From the NCBI GenBank assembly GCA_013001055.1, contig JABDNH010000021.1, positions 33,805-97,804 on the forward strand: a stretch of 64,000 nt of DNA, read 5' to 3'. Positions within the stretch are counted from its first letter, which is position 1. Each line of letters opens with the position of its first letter. This DNA is from Sphingomonas sp. Lineage in GTDB: Bacteria > Pseudomonadota > Alphaproteobacteria > Sphingomonadales > Sphingomonadaceae. Both the position numbers and the translations under genes were made by a program. Shown here in pieces: positions 47,460-55,315 of this stretch. The notes under the pieces are model-generated. The model saw only the letters and a list, made by a program, of their open reading frames with translations, had not been told where the DNA came from and made no database searches.

Positions 47460-47506
47460 GAGAATCCCTTGTAAGAAGGCTTTACGAGGGCCATAGCCCA
47501 GCCGCG

Positions 47507-48427
47507 ATGAGCGCGACAACCAGTACCGAAGTCCGGCCTGCGACGGCAGATGCCATTTCGGCCGCTGTCTTGCTGCTGGCGGACGGTATGCCCGTCGCCG
47601 TGCCGACCGAGACGGTGTACGGCCTCGCCGCCGATGCGCGCAACGCAGAAGCGGTTGCGCGAATCTACGCCGCCAAAGGCCGCCCTAGCTTCAATCCGCT
47701 AATCGTGCACGTCACCGGCCTGGAGATGGCGAAGACGCTGGGTGAGTTCTCGCCCGAAGCCCAACGACTTGCGGAGGCCCACTGGCCGGGGCCCCTGACG
47801 CTGGTGATCCCGGCGCGTGCCGATAACGGTATCGCCGACATCGTGACCGCGGGGCTTGAGACCATTGCTGTTCGTTGCCCTGCTCATCCCGTGATGCGTG
47901 CGCTGGTCGAAGCCGTCGGCCCGCTTGCTGCCCCTTCTGCCAACGCGTCAGGACAAATCAGTCCGACGCTGGCCGCCCACGTCGCGAAGAGCCTCGATGG
48001 TCGCATACCGCTGGTCCTCGACGCGGGGCCGGCAAAGCGCGGTATCGAATCGACGATCGTGGCAGCCACCGGAGACGGACTAAGATTGCTAAGGCCCGGG
48101 CCCGTCCAGATCGAAGGGGTCGTTGAAGCTGGCAGCGACAAGATCGAAGCGCCCGGCCAACTCTCCAGCCATTACGCGCCATCCAAACCGCTTCGGCTCG
48201 ATGCAGTATCGGCACGGGAAGGCGAAGTGCTGATCGGTTACGGAGATGTCGAAGGGCAGATCACACTTGGCAAGGATCCGGTGTCGGCCGCCGCGCGGCT
48301 TTTCGCTGCGCTCCATGAGGCCGACGCCGCGCCCGAACCATGTATTGCTGTCGCACCCGTCCCGGGAGATGGCCTCGCCGCCGCCATCCGCGATCGGCTC
48401 CAGCGAGCCGCCGCGCCGCACGACTAG
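47507..48427 (+). CDS. tsaC: L-threonylcarbamoyladenylate synthase (Sua5/TsaC type)
   Basis: This 306-residue protein has the YrdC domain (VPTETVYGLAADARN, KGRPSFNPLIVHV, PTGKS-like PLAAPSANASGQISPT) and a C-terminal Sua5 domain joined by the segment after PGQLSSHYAPSKPL. It makes the threonylcarbamoyl-AMP used for the t6A base of tRNAs that read ANN codons. It diverges from the acyl-CoA dehydrogenase across 47 bases and converges with msrA, with a four-base overlap of stops. Confidence 0.93.
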   Translation: MSATTSTEVRPATADAISAAVLLLADGMPVAVPTETVYGLAADARNAEAVARIYAAKGRPSFNPLIVHVTGLEMAKTLGEFSPEAQRLAEAHWPGPLTLVIPARADNGIADIVTAGLETIAVRCPAHPVMRALVEAVGPLAAPSANASGQISPTLAAHVAKSLDGRIPLVLDAGPAKRGIESTIVAATGDGLRLLRPGPVQIEGVVEAGSDKIEAPGQLSSHYAPSKPLRLDAVSAREGEVLIGYGDVEGQITLGKDPVSAAARLFAALHEADAAPEPCIAVAPVPGDGLAAAIRDRLQRAAAPHD

Positions 48428-48969
48428 GCTACGACGCCATCTTTCAGCTTGTCCTGGAAGCTCTTGCGAAATTTACGCAGCTTGGGCGAGATGATGGCCA
48501 TGCAATAGGGATTGCTGCTGCCATTGCGCGCATAAAAATCGCGGTGCTCCTGCTCTGCCGGATACCATTCGGCCTTCTCCTCGATCGTCGTCACCACGCG
48601 TCCGTCATGATCGGCATTAGCGCGCTCGATTGCGGCAAGCGCCGCCTCGCGCTGCTCCTCGTCCTGGGGAAAAATCGCACTGCGATATTGCGTGCCGATA
48701 TCGTTGCCCTGCCGGTTGAGCTGGGTGGGATCATGCGTCGCAAAAAAGATGTCGAGCAGGTCGTCATAGCTGATCGCGTCATCGTCGAACTCGATCCGAA
48801 CCGCTTCGGCATGCCCGGTATCGCCGCCGCACACCTGCCGGTAGCTGGGGTTGATAACATCGCCGCCGGTATAACCGCTCTCCACCGTCTCGACGCCCAC
48901 GACATCGGTGAACACCGCTTCGGTGCACCAGAAACATCCATTGGCGAAAACCGCCGCCTGCTTGGCCAT
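48424..48969 (-). CDS. msrA: Peptide-methionine (S)-S-oxide reductase MsrA
   Basis: This 181-residue enzyme repairs oxidised methionine. The active-site segment is FANGCFWCTEAVF with the catalytic Cys12. Other family parts are VESGYTGGDVINPSYRQVC, GHAEAVRIEFD, FFATHDPTQLNRQGNDIGTQYRS and the C-terminal region. AAGGA precedes the ATG. The extra Cys at 15 in GCFWC is normal in MsrA. It is a single gene. Confidence 0.96.
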   Translation of the reverse strand: MAKQAAVFANGCFWCTEAVFTDVVGVETVESGYTGGDVINPSYRQVCGGDTGHAEAVRIEFDDDAISYDDLLDIFFATHDPTQLNRQGNDIGTQYRSAIFPQDEEQREAALAAIERANADHDGRVVTTIEEKAEWYPAEQEHRDFYARNGSSNPYCMAIISPKLRKFRKSFQDKLKDGVVA

Positions 48970-49029
48970 GATCCGTCCTTTTCGAAACCTGTTGCCTCGA
49001 GATAGGATGATTTGCGCTGGCTTAAAGAC

Positions 49030-49749
49030 TTAGCCGTTGGGCGGTGTCGGGCGCTTCACGCTGGCCTTGAGGCTGGCCATTTCGAGCCGTTTGCCGATCC
49101 ATTCGGCAAGTTCGCCAAATTCGAGCGGCTTATCGAACACGATCCCGGCCTTGCGGTCGCTATACCAGCGCACCTCGCCCTTGATCGGCTTGAGGCTCTC
49201 CACGACGATAACGACTTTCTCACCAAGGCAGTAGTCGTCCACCGGTTCGACCTTGATACCGCCCAGCGAAATGTCATTCACGCCGACGCTGTAATAGGTG
49301 CTGCCGACCTTGAGATTGGCTTTGCAGTGCACCTTGAGACGCGGCGGGCGCGGACGATGGCCGTGGCGCGGCTTGCGCCCGGCGAGCATCTCGCCAAGGT
49401 CGATATTTTGCTCAAACTTGAACCCGGCGCAGCCATCGCGTGTCCAGACCACCGACGACGGAATATTCTGGCTGTTTATCTCGACACTTACTTTGGTGCC
49501 GACTTCCAGATTTTGCGAGAGTTCGGCCATCAGGCCCCCTGCCGACAGGTTACGCACGCGAACCAGCACTTCCCGGCCGTCCTGGGGCGTCACCTTGGCA
49601 ACGCGCAGCATCGGCATGACGCGTTCGTCGACGCGGCGCTCCATCGGGCGCGGCACGTCCGTCGACAGCGTGAAGAGCGTCGATTCAAAGGCGATATTGT
49701 CCTGCCCGAACGGGCGGGCTTTTTTGCGACCAATGATCGAGCGCAACAT
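49030..49749 (-). CDS. Tandem PilZ-domain protein
   Basis: This 239-residue protein holds two PilZ-like domains. The first (about 25-115) has RRVDERVMP ... VRNLSAGGLMAEL. The second (about 125-230) has RPRPPRLKVHCKA and VNDISLGGIKVE. PilZ domains bind c-di-GMP with an RxxxR and a D/NxSxxG motif; the second motif is present in both in variant form. GGGGAG precedes the ATG. The gene diverges from a response regulator-EAL pair, so it probably takes part in the same c-di-GMP circuit. Confidence 0.87.
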   Translation of the reverse strand: MLRSIIGRKKARPFGQDNIAFESTLFTLSTDVPRPMERRVDERVMPMLRVAKVTPQDGREVLVRVRNLSAGGLMAELSQNLEVGTKVSVEINSQNIPSSVVWTRDGCAGFKFEQNIDLGEMLAGRKPRHGHRPRPPRLKVHCKANLKVGSTYYSVGVNDISLGGIKVEPVDDYCLGEKVVIVVESLKPIKGEVRWYSDRKAGIVFDKPLEFGELAEWIGKRLEMASLKASVKRPTPPNG

Positions 49750-49809
49750 GGCGTTCTCCCCACGAAAGACCTACAGACGCTCAGCCATAGGGCCTTAGGA
49801 GTTAAAATC

Positions 49810-49838
49810 CCGTTTCCATTGAAAAACGGACCTTTTTT
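49810..49838 (+). terminator. Terminator-like hairpin between divergent PilZ and response regulator genes
   Basis: CCGTTT (49810-49815) pairs with AAACGG (49824-49829), followed by ACCTTTTTT. No plus-strand gene ends just before it, so it may close a short leader or small RNA, or be a chance hairpin. Confidence 0.35.
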
Positions 49839-49878
49839 GCTGGCCATTGCGGAGCGGGGCATTATTGTTCGCGGCAAT

Positions 49879-50277
49879 ATGGGAAGCGAGACGGGCAAGA
49901 AGCCCCACATATTGCTTATCGACGACGAGCCCGCGCTGGCCGCATTCCTTGCCGACGCAGCGCGGATCAGCGGATTTGAACCCGTCGTCGCCAAGAATCA
50001 TGAAGACTTCCGCGACCGCTTTTGTGCCCAACCACCTGAGATGGTTGCGATCGACCTTGGCATGCCTGGCATGGACGGTGTCGAACTGCTGCGCTTCCTC
50101 GCCGATGAAAAGGCTACCCAACCAATCTTGATCATTTCCGGCTTCGATCGCCGGGTGCTCGATAGCGCCTTTCGTCTCGGCGAAGAGCTGGGCCTCGACA
50201 TGATCGGCCCGTTGGGCAAGCCCACCAGGCTCGAAGACGTCGAATTATTGCTCGCCCAGGTCCGCGAGAGACTTTGA
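49879..50277 (+). CDS. Single-domain response regulator (receiver)
   Basis: This 132-residue protein is a stand-alone receiver: acidic pocket LLIDDEPALA, phosphoacceptor Asp in MVAIDLGMPGMDG, Ser/Thr in LIISGFD and Lys in GPLGKPT. It has no output domain. The start at 49879 (MGSETGKK) lacks a clear ribosome site, and the upstream in-frame stretch is non-coding antisense to the PilZ gene. Its stop overlaps a TTG start of the EAL gene by four bases, so phosphorylation probably controls that enzyme as a separate partner. Confidence 0.88.
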   Translation: MGSETGKKPHILLIDDEPALAAFLADAARISGFEPVVAKNHEDFRDRFCAQPPEMVAIDLGMPGMDGVELLRFLADEKATQPILIISGFDRRVLDSAFRLGEELGLDMIGPLGKPTRLEDVELLLAQVRERL

Positions 50278-51065
50278 ACGACGACGCGCTGCTCGACCGC
50301 CTCGAAGCGGCCATAGGCAGTGATGCGCTGAGCTATTGCTACCAACCCAAGATCAGCCTGGCGGATGGCAAGCTCCGCCGGGTGGAAGCGCTGATCCGTT
50401 GGCAGGATGGCGATCATGGCACCGTTGGCCCTGACCGCTTCATTCCGTTGGCAGAAGAAAGCGGCCTTATCGACCCTCTCACCCGCTGGGGTCTCGACAC
50501 GGCATTCCGCCAATGGCGCGCGTGGACTGACGACGGCATCGAGTGCGAACTCGCGTTCAACATTTCCGCACGCAGCCTGGAAGCTCTCGATTTTCCTGAC
50601 CTCGTCGAAGCCAAGACCGCGGAATTCAACGTTCCCGCCTCCAGGCTGGTGCTCGAACTCACCGAAAGTTCCTCGCAGACGCTGATAAACCTGATGGATA
50701 CGCTGACGCGCTTTCGCATCAAGGGCATCGGACTTGCCATCGATGACTTCGGGACCGGCTATTCGACGCTCAAATTGCTGCGAATGCTGCCCTTTACCGA
50801 GCTCAAGATCGACCGCTTCTTCGTACGCGATGCGGAGCGCTCGACGGATAGCCGCGTCATCGTCGAAGCGATGATCGACCTTGCGCATGGGCTCGGCCTG
50901 TCCGCGACCGCGGAGGGCATCGAAAACGACGCCCAGCTTGCGCTCATGAAAGCCCTGGGGTGCGACGTTGCACAAGGATATCGCGTCGGCAAACCGCTCG
51001 TTGCCGCCGCACTGCCCGACTGGCAGCGCGACTGGACGGTGGAGTGGGACAGACTCGCTCTCTAG
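50274..51065 (+). CDS. EAL-domain c-di-GMP phosphodiesterase
   Basis: This 263-residue protein is a single EAL domain. The motif reads VEALIRW, with FNISARS, LELTESS, AIDDFGTGYSTL, ELKIDRFF and AEGIEN, so the metal and catalytic residues appear complete. There is no sensor or membrane region. The likely start is TTG at 50274, overlapping the upstream receiver stop (TTGA). Together the two genes look like a response regulator-phosphodiesterase split into two chains, divergent from a tandem PilZ gene. Confidence 0.88.
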   Translation: MNDDALLDRLEAAIGSDALSYCYQPKISLADGKLRRVEALIRWQDGDHGTVGPDRFIPLAEESGLIDPLTRWGLDTAFRQWRAWTDDGIECELAFNISARSLEALDFPDLVEAKTAEFNVPASRLVLELTESSSQTLINLMDTLTRFRIKGIGLAIDDFGTGYSTLKLLRMLPFTELKIDRFFVRDAERSTDSRVIVEAMIDLAHGLGLSATAEGIENDAQLALMKALGCDVAQGYRVGKPLVAAALPDWQRDWTVEWDRLAL

Positions 51066-51128
51066 GCAGGCGCGAAGCCTTTGCGTGCTCTCCAAGCCCG
51101 AACAAGCAATCAAATCTGGAAAGTCGAT

Positions 51129-52277
51129 CTACGTCAGAAGTTCACGAGCTTTGGCCATCGCATCGATCCCGGCATCGATGGTGGCATCCTGCTTGGCGAA
51201 GCACAGGCGCAGCAGATGCGTCTCGGGGTCGACTTCGGTGAAGGCCGACATCGGCACGACGGCCACGCCCGCATCTTCGACGGCTCGCATGGCGAATGAT
51301 TCATCGTCGATATCGATGCCTGACGCGGCTAAGTCGACGGCAAGGAAATAGGTCGCTTCGGGACGGATGACGGCATAGGCCGCACGTTCGAGGCCATTGA
51401 TCAGCCTGTCACGCGCCCGAGTGAAACGATCTTGCATCGGCGCGATCCACTCGTCCCGCCCCAACCCGTACGCAACCGCCTCCTGGAGATTGCGTGCGCT
51501 CGAAAAGGTCAGGAACTGGTGCGCCCGTGCCACCACGTCCCCCAGCACCGGGTCAGCCACAAACCAACCGATTTTCCAGCCGGTAAGCGAGAAGATCTTG
51601 CCTGCCGAGCCCGTCTTGATCGTTCGCTCCGCCATTCCGGGCAGCGTTGCCATCGGCACAAATCTCTGCCCGTCGAGCAACAAGTGTTCCCACACCTCGT
51701 CAGAAATCACGATCAAATCATGCGCGACAGCGATATCCGCAATGAGCTGGAGTTCCGTTTCGCCATAAAGTCGTCCTGTCGGATTATGGGGGTTGGTGAG
51801 AATAATCGCTCGCGTCTTGTCGGTTATGGCGTGGGCAATAGCCGTCGCATCGAGTGCGAAATCGGGCGCCACCAACTTTACCTCGACCGGCGTTCCGCCT
51901 GCTCTGCGAACCATCGGAGCATAGGAATCAAAAGCCGGGGCAAATATGATTACCTCTTCACCGGGGGTCACCGTCGCAAGAATGGCAGCACCAAGCGCCT
52001 CGGTCGCGCCACTCGTCACCGTGACATGATCGGGATGCAAGTCCTGCCCGAAATGACGCTGGTAATGATCGGCGATCGCCCGGCGCAGTACGGGTAGACC
52101 TCGCGACGGCGCATATTGGTTATTGCCCGCCAGTGCCGTAGCGGCTTTTTCCAGCACCGGGTCGGGCCAACCGAAATCGGGAAAGCCCTGCCCCAGGTTG
52201 ACGGCGTCATGTTTCGCCGCCGCCAGGCTCATCCGTTCGAACACGCTGACCGACATCGTTTCGTAAAGCGGGTTCAT
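51129..52277 (-). CDS. Pyridoxal-phosphate aminotransferase (class I/II)
   Basis: This 382-residue enzyme has NLGQGFPDF at the N-terminus, VTSGATEALGAAI, the conserved ILTNPHNPTGRLY, VISDEVWEHL and the Lys-containing SAGKIFSLTGWKIGW. Length and segments match the YbdL/kynurenine-type aminotransferase group that acts on methionine, glutamine or aromatic amino acids. GGGAGA precedes the ATG at 52277. The start overlaps the stop of a gene remnant upstream by four bases. Confidence 0.93.
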   Translation of the reverse strand: MNPLYETMSVSVFERMSLAAAKHDAVNLGQGFPDFGWPDPVLEKAATALAGNNQYAPSRGLPVLRRAIADHYQRHFGQDLHPDHVTVTSGATEALGAAILATVTPGEEVIIFAPAFDSYAPMVRRAGGTPVEVKLVAPDFALDATAIAHAITDKTRAIILTNPHNPTGRLYGETELQLIADIAVAHDLIVISDEVWEHLLLDGQRFVPMATLPGMAERTIKTGSAGKIFSLTGWKIGWFVADPVLGDVVARAHQFLTFSSARNLQEAVAYGLGRDEWIAPMQDRFTRARDRLINGLERAAYAVIRPEATYFLAVDLAASGIDIDDESFAMRAVEDAGVAVVPMSAFTEVDPETHLLRLCFAKQDATIDAGIDAMAKARELLT

Positions 52278-52408
52278 TCCGCGTCTCCCAAAATATCGGT
52301 AATCGCTGCTTCGTCGTAGCCAATCTCGCGCAGCAGCGATGCGCCACCTTCGCCATCCTCCGCCGGCTTCAACGGCGTTATTCTCACGCCGGTTAGCGGG
52401 CCATTCAT
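52274..52408 (-). pseudogene. Possible internally deleted remnant of a CaiB/BaiF CoA-transferase gene
   Basis: This 44-codon frame starts [13 protein letters not shown], which looks like the N-terminus of type III CoA-transferases. It then passes directly to a stretch ([22 protein letters not shown]) that resembles the C-terminus of the same family. The roughly 350 residues expected between are missing. Its TGA overlaps the aminotransferase ATG by four bases (ATGA). It may be a decayed gene that still serves as a translation lead-in, or a chance match; resemblance is by eye only. Confidence 0.45.
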
Positions 52409-52478
52409 GACAGCAGAATGCGGCCGCTCGCTTCGATCCGCAACGGAAACATTTGCGTTCTTCGGGCGTAACGACAAT

Positions 52479-53162
52479 ATGAACATTGCCGTTATGGGAA
52501 GCGACTTCGAACCGATCGGCGCCCAAGAGGCGCCTGCACCGAGCGTGCCGCCGTCACAGGTGAGCGCGCCTGACTGGGTCGATGCGCTTATCAAACACAG
52601 TCCGATTGCTTCAGTGATCTCCGACCCGCGGCTGCCCGACAATCCAATCGTTTCGGTCAACAAGCCCTTCATAGAGCTAACCGGCTATGGCGAGGACGAG
52701 ATCCTCGGGCGCAATTGCCGGTTTCTCGCCGGTCCCGGCACCGAACCCTGGCTGACCGAGCGCATCCGCGAAGGCGTGCGCAATCACAAGCCCGTGCTGG
52801 TGGAAATACTCAACTACAAGAAAGACGGCACGCCATTTCGCAACGCAGTGCTTGTCGCCCCGATGTATGACGAAGAAGACGAATTGCTCTACTTCCTCGG
52901 CAGCCAGATCGAGCTTGAGGACGATGTTTCCGGTCCGACGATGAAGCGCCGGATTGCGGCGGCCGAGATGGTCAAGACGCTCAGTCCGCGCCAATACGAA
53001 GTCATGAAAATGGTCGCCGACGGCCTCAGGAACAAGCAGATTGCTTATGAGCTCGGCCTATCGGAAAAGACGGTGAAGATGCATCGCGGCCTTGCAATGG
53101 AGAAGCTCGGCCTCGGCTCCAGCGCGGAACTCGTGCGCATCGCGGTCGAAGCCGGCATCTAA
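52479..53162 (+). CDS. LOV blue-light photoreceptor with LuxR-type DNA-binding domain (EL222-like)
   Basis: This 227-residue protein has an N-terminal LOV domain (about 35-145) with the flavin-binding motif GRNCRFLAG and photoactive Cys80, plus FLGSQIEL containing the hinge Gln. The usual Q after FL is Ala here. A LuxR helix-turn-helix (about 165-227; [36 protein letters not shown]) follows. It resembles Erythrobacter EL222, which dimerises on DNA when illuminated. The start is 52479 (MNIAVMG) or 52494; neither has a clear ribosome site. Targets are unknown. Confidence 0.9.
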   Translation: MNIAVMGSDFEPIGAQEAPAPSVPPSQVSAPDWVDALIKHSPIASVISDPRLPDNPIVSVNKPFIELTGYGEDEILGRNCRFLAGPGTEPWLTERIREGVRNHKPVLVEILNYKKDGTPFRNAVLVAPMYDEEDELLYFLGSQIELEDDVSGPTMKRRIAAAEMVKTLSPRQYEVMKMVADGLRNKQIAYELGLSEKTVKMHRGLAMEKLGLGSSAELVRIAVEAGI

Positions 53163-53249
53163 AATTAACCCGCGTTATTTCTCCGCCTTGCGTCGAATGG
53201 CCGACACAAGGTAAAAGCTCTCTCACCGTATCTTACGGCAAGGGGCCAA

Positions 53250-54998
53250 ATGTCGGACATTTTCATCAGCTATGCTCGTCCCAACGAGCCAATTGCGAAA
53301 ATGCTCGCCGACGCCTTGCGTGAGGCCGGATACAGCGTCTGGCGTGATGACGAATTACCTGCGCACCGTTCCTATAGCGAGGTTATCGAAGAGCGCCTTC
53401 GCGCGGCCAAGGCCGTCGTCGTCATCTGGTCGGACGATGCCGTGCGGTCGCAGTGGGTCCGTGCCGAAGCGGATGCCGCCCGCGAGGCTGGCACATTGGT
53501 GCAATTGTCGGTGGACGGATCCACTCCACCCTTGCCCTTCAATCAGATCCAGTGCGCCGACCTGAAAGGCTGGATGGGCGATCGCTCGGCTGCCGGATGG
53601 ATCAAGGTGGAAAGCAGCGTGGCCGTGCTGGCAGGCCGCGCCGGCGACGACGTTCGCGATACCGCGGCCGGCGCCCGCGCCGACCGTCTCGCGGTGTGCG
53701 TCCTACCTTTCACCAACATGTCCGGCGATGCCGAGCAGGAATATTTTTCCGACGGTATCAGCGAAGATATCATCACCGACCTCAGCAAGGTTTCCGCCTT
53801 GTCGGTCATCGCGCGCAACACGGCCTTCTCCTTCAAAGGCAAGGGCATCGACGTCAAACAGATCGCCCAGCAACTTGGCGTCAGTCACGTCCTTGAAGGA
53901 AGCGTGCGCAAGGCCGGCGGGCGCGTGCGCATCAATGCGCAGCTGATCGACGGCAAGTATGGCGACCATGTCTGGGCCGATCGCTACGACCGAGAGCTCG
54001 ACGACATCTTTGCCATCCAGGACGAAATCTCAAAAGCCATCGTCAACGCGCTGAGGGTCCAACTCCTGCCGCAGGAAAAGAAGGCGATCGAGACCCGCGG
54101 CACGTCGAGCTCGGAAGCCTACAACCTGTATCTCATGGCGCGCCAGCAGCGCATCAGCGGCAACGATGGCGACAAGCGCCGTGAAGAAGTGATCGTGCGC
54201 ATCTGCCAGCAAGCGGTCACCATCGACCCCGAATATGCAAAAGCTTGGGCGTTGATGGCGCACGCCCAGGCCGAGCTACGCGAAAATTTCGATGTCGATG
54301 TCGATCCACTGCCCGCCACGGAAAAGGCACTGCAACTCCAGCCGGGGCTCGCCGAAGCGCATGTCGTCAAGGCCATTCTCCACAACGCCGACGGTAATTT
54401 TGATGAGGCCCTCAGTGAGGTCGACAAGGCGCTCGCGAGCGACCCGGAGAATTTTGAAGCCAATCAGGTAAAGGCGTTCCTTCTCTTCCGGAACAAGCAG
54501 TTGAAAGAAGCCATCCCCTTCTTCGACAAGGCCGCGTCGATGAACGATACCGACTATCGCGACGCTGGCATGTTGACGACCTGTTACCAGGCGATCGGGG
54601 ACGATGAAGGGCTCAGACGTGCCGCTGGCATGGTGCAGGAGCGTGCAGAAAAGGCCTTCAAGGAAGACCCCTCAAACAGCGCGGCGCTGGGCTATGGTGC
54701 GTGCGCCCTGGCCGTGTTGGGAGAACGCGAGCGTGCTAAGGAGTGGATCCAGCGCGCCCACATGCTCGATCCCGACAACATGACAATGCAATATAACCTT
54801 GCTTGCGCGGAGGTGATGTATCTGCAGGACAAGGATGCCGCGCTCAATATTCTCGATCATGTTTTCGCGAACTGCGCACCTTCGATGGTGACGCATTGCG
54901 ATGCCGATCCCGACATGGATCCGCTGCGCGAAGAACCGCGCTACCGGGAGATGATCGAGAAAGCGCGCGACCGCCTTGGCATGACCGCTACGACATAA
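53250..54998 (+). CDS. TIR-domain protein with TolB/FlgO-like domain and TPR repeats
   Basis: This 582-residue soluble protein begins with a TIR domain (about 1-125: DIFISYARPNEPIAKMLADAL, WRDDE, AVVVIWSDDAVRSQWVRAEAD, with Glu73 where TIR NADases have their catalytic Glu). A region (about 148-275) with VLPFTNMSGDAEQEYFSDGISEDIITDLSKV resembles the periplasmic TolB_N/FlgO-like fold found in adenylate-cyclase-associated proteins. TPR repeats follow (about 300-570). AAGGGG precedes the ATG. Whether it is a defence, stress or signalling protein is not known; it is not in an obvious defence cluster. Confidence 0.88.
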   Translation: MSDIFISYARPNEPIAKMLADALREAGYSVWRDDELPAHRSYSEVIEERLRAAKAVVVIWSDDAVRSQWVRAEADAAREAGTLVQLSVDGSTPPLPFNQIQCADLKGWMGDRSAAGWIKVESSVAVLAGRAGDDVRDTAAGARADRLAVCVLPFTNMSGDAEQEYFSDGISEDIITDLSKVSALSVIARNTAFSFKGKGIDVKQIAQQLGVSHVLEGSVRKAGGRVRINAQLIDGKYGDHVWADRYDRELDDIFAIQDEISKAIVNALRVQLLPQEKKAIETRGTSSSEAYNLYLMARQQRISGNDGDKRREEVIVRICQQAVTIDPEYAKAWALMAHAQAELRENFDVDVDPLPATEKALQLQPGLAEAHVVKAILHNADGNFDEALSEVDKALASDPENFEANQVKAFLLFRNKQLKEAIPFFDKAASMNDTDYRDAGMLTTCYQAIGDDEGLRRAAGMVQERAEKAFKEDPSNSAALGYGACALAVLGERERAKEWIQRAHMLDPDNMTMQYNLACAEVMYLQDKDAALNILDHVFANCAPSMVTHCDADPDMDPLREEPRYREMIEKARDRLGMTATT

Positions 54999-55183
54999 GG
55001 TCCAGCTTACGGCGGTTGGCCAACAAGCGCATGTCGGCTCGTGGGCGCTGCGAGGCTGCCACCTTCGGCCGACGGCTCTGCTTCCCTCTTGGCTTTTGCC
55101 GTCCCCGATACGCGGCGCCCACCCGCTTCACATCGTGACGTCTTCGGGAAGAGCGATCATCGCACTCTACTTGTCGCAGGAAA

Positions 55184-55258
55184 TGGCTGGGGTGGCAGGA
55201 TTCGAACCTGCGCATGCCGGTACCAAAAACCGGTGCCTTACCGCTTGGCTACACCCCA
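55184..55258 (-). tRNA. tRNA-Gln (anticodon TTG)
   Basis: On the minus strand, TGGGGTG pairs with CACCCCA to form the acceptor stem. The anticodon stem is CCGGT/ACCGG with loop TTTTGGT, so the anticodon is TTG, reading CAA/CAG glutamine codons. The T arm GCAGG-TTCGAAT-CCTGC is normal and CCA follows the discriminator G in the DNA. The D arm is GCC/GGC. Confidence 0.96.
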
Positions 55259-55279
55259 GTACGGTAATCGAGAGCCGCG

Positions 55280-55307
55280 CTTATAGCCAACTTCGCAGCG
55301 ATGAAAA
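55280..55307 (-). promoter_or_regulatory. Putative promoter of tRNA-Gln
   Basis: On the minus strand TTTTCA (55307-55302) and TATAAG (55285-55280) are 16 bases apart. Transcription would start near 55273, about 15 bases before the tRNA. The -10 fits well; the -35 only partly. Confidence 0.45.
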
Positions 55308-55315
55308 GAGGGTCG

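Noticed and set aside
55017..55183. Possible terminator or integration site next to tRNA-Gln
   Set aside because: Only a weak imperfect hairpin was seen and no repeat of the tRNA 3' end, so no attachment site is claimed.
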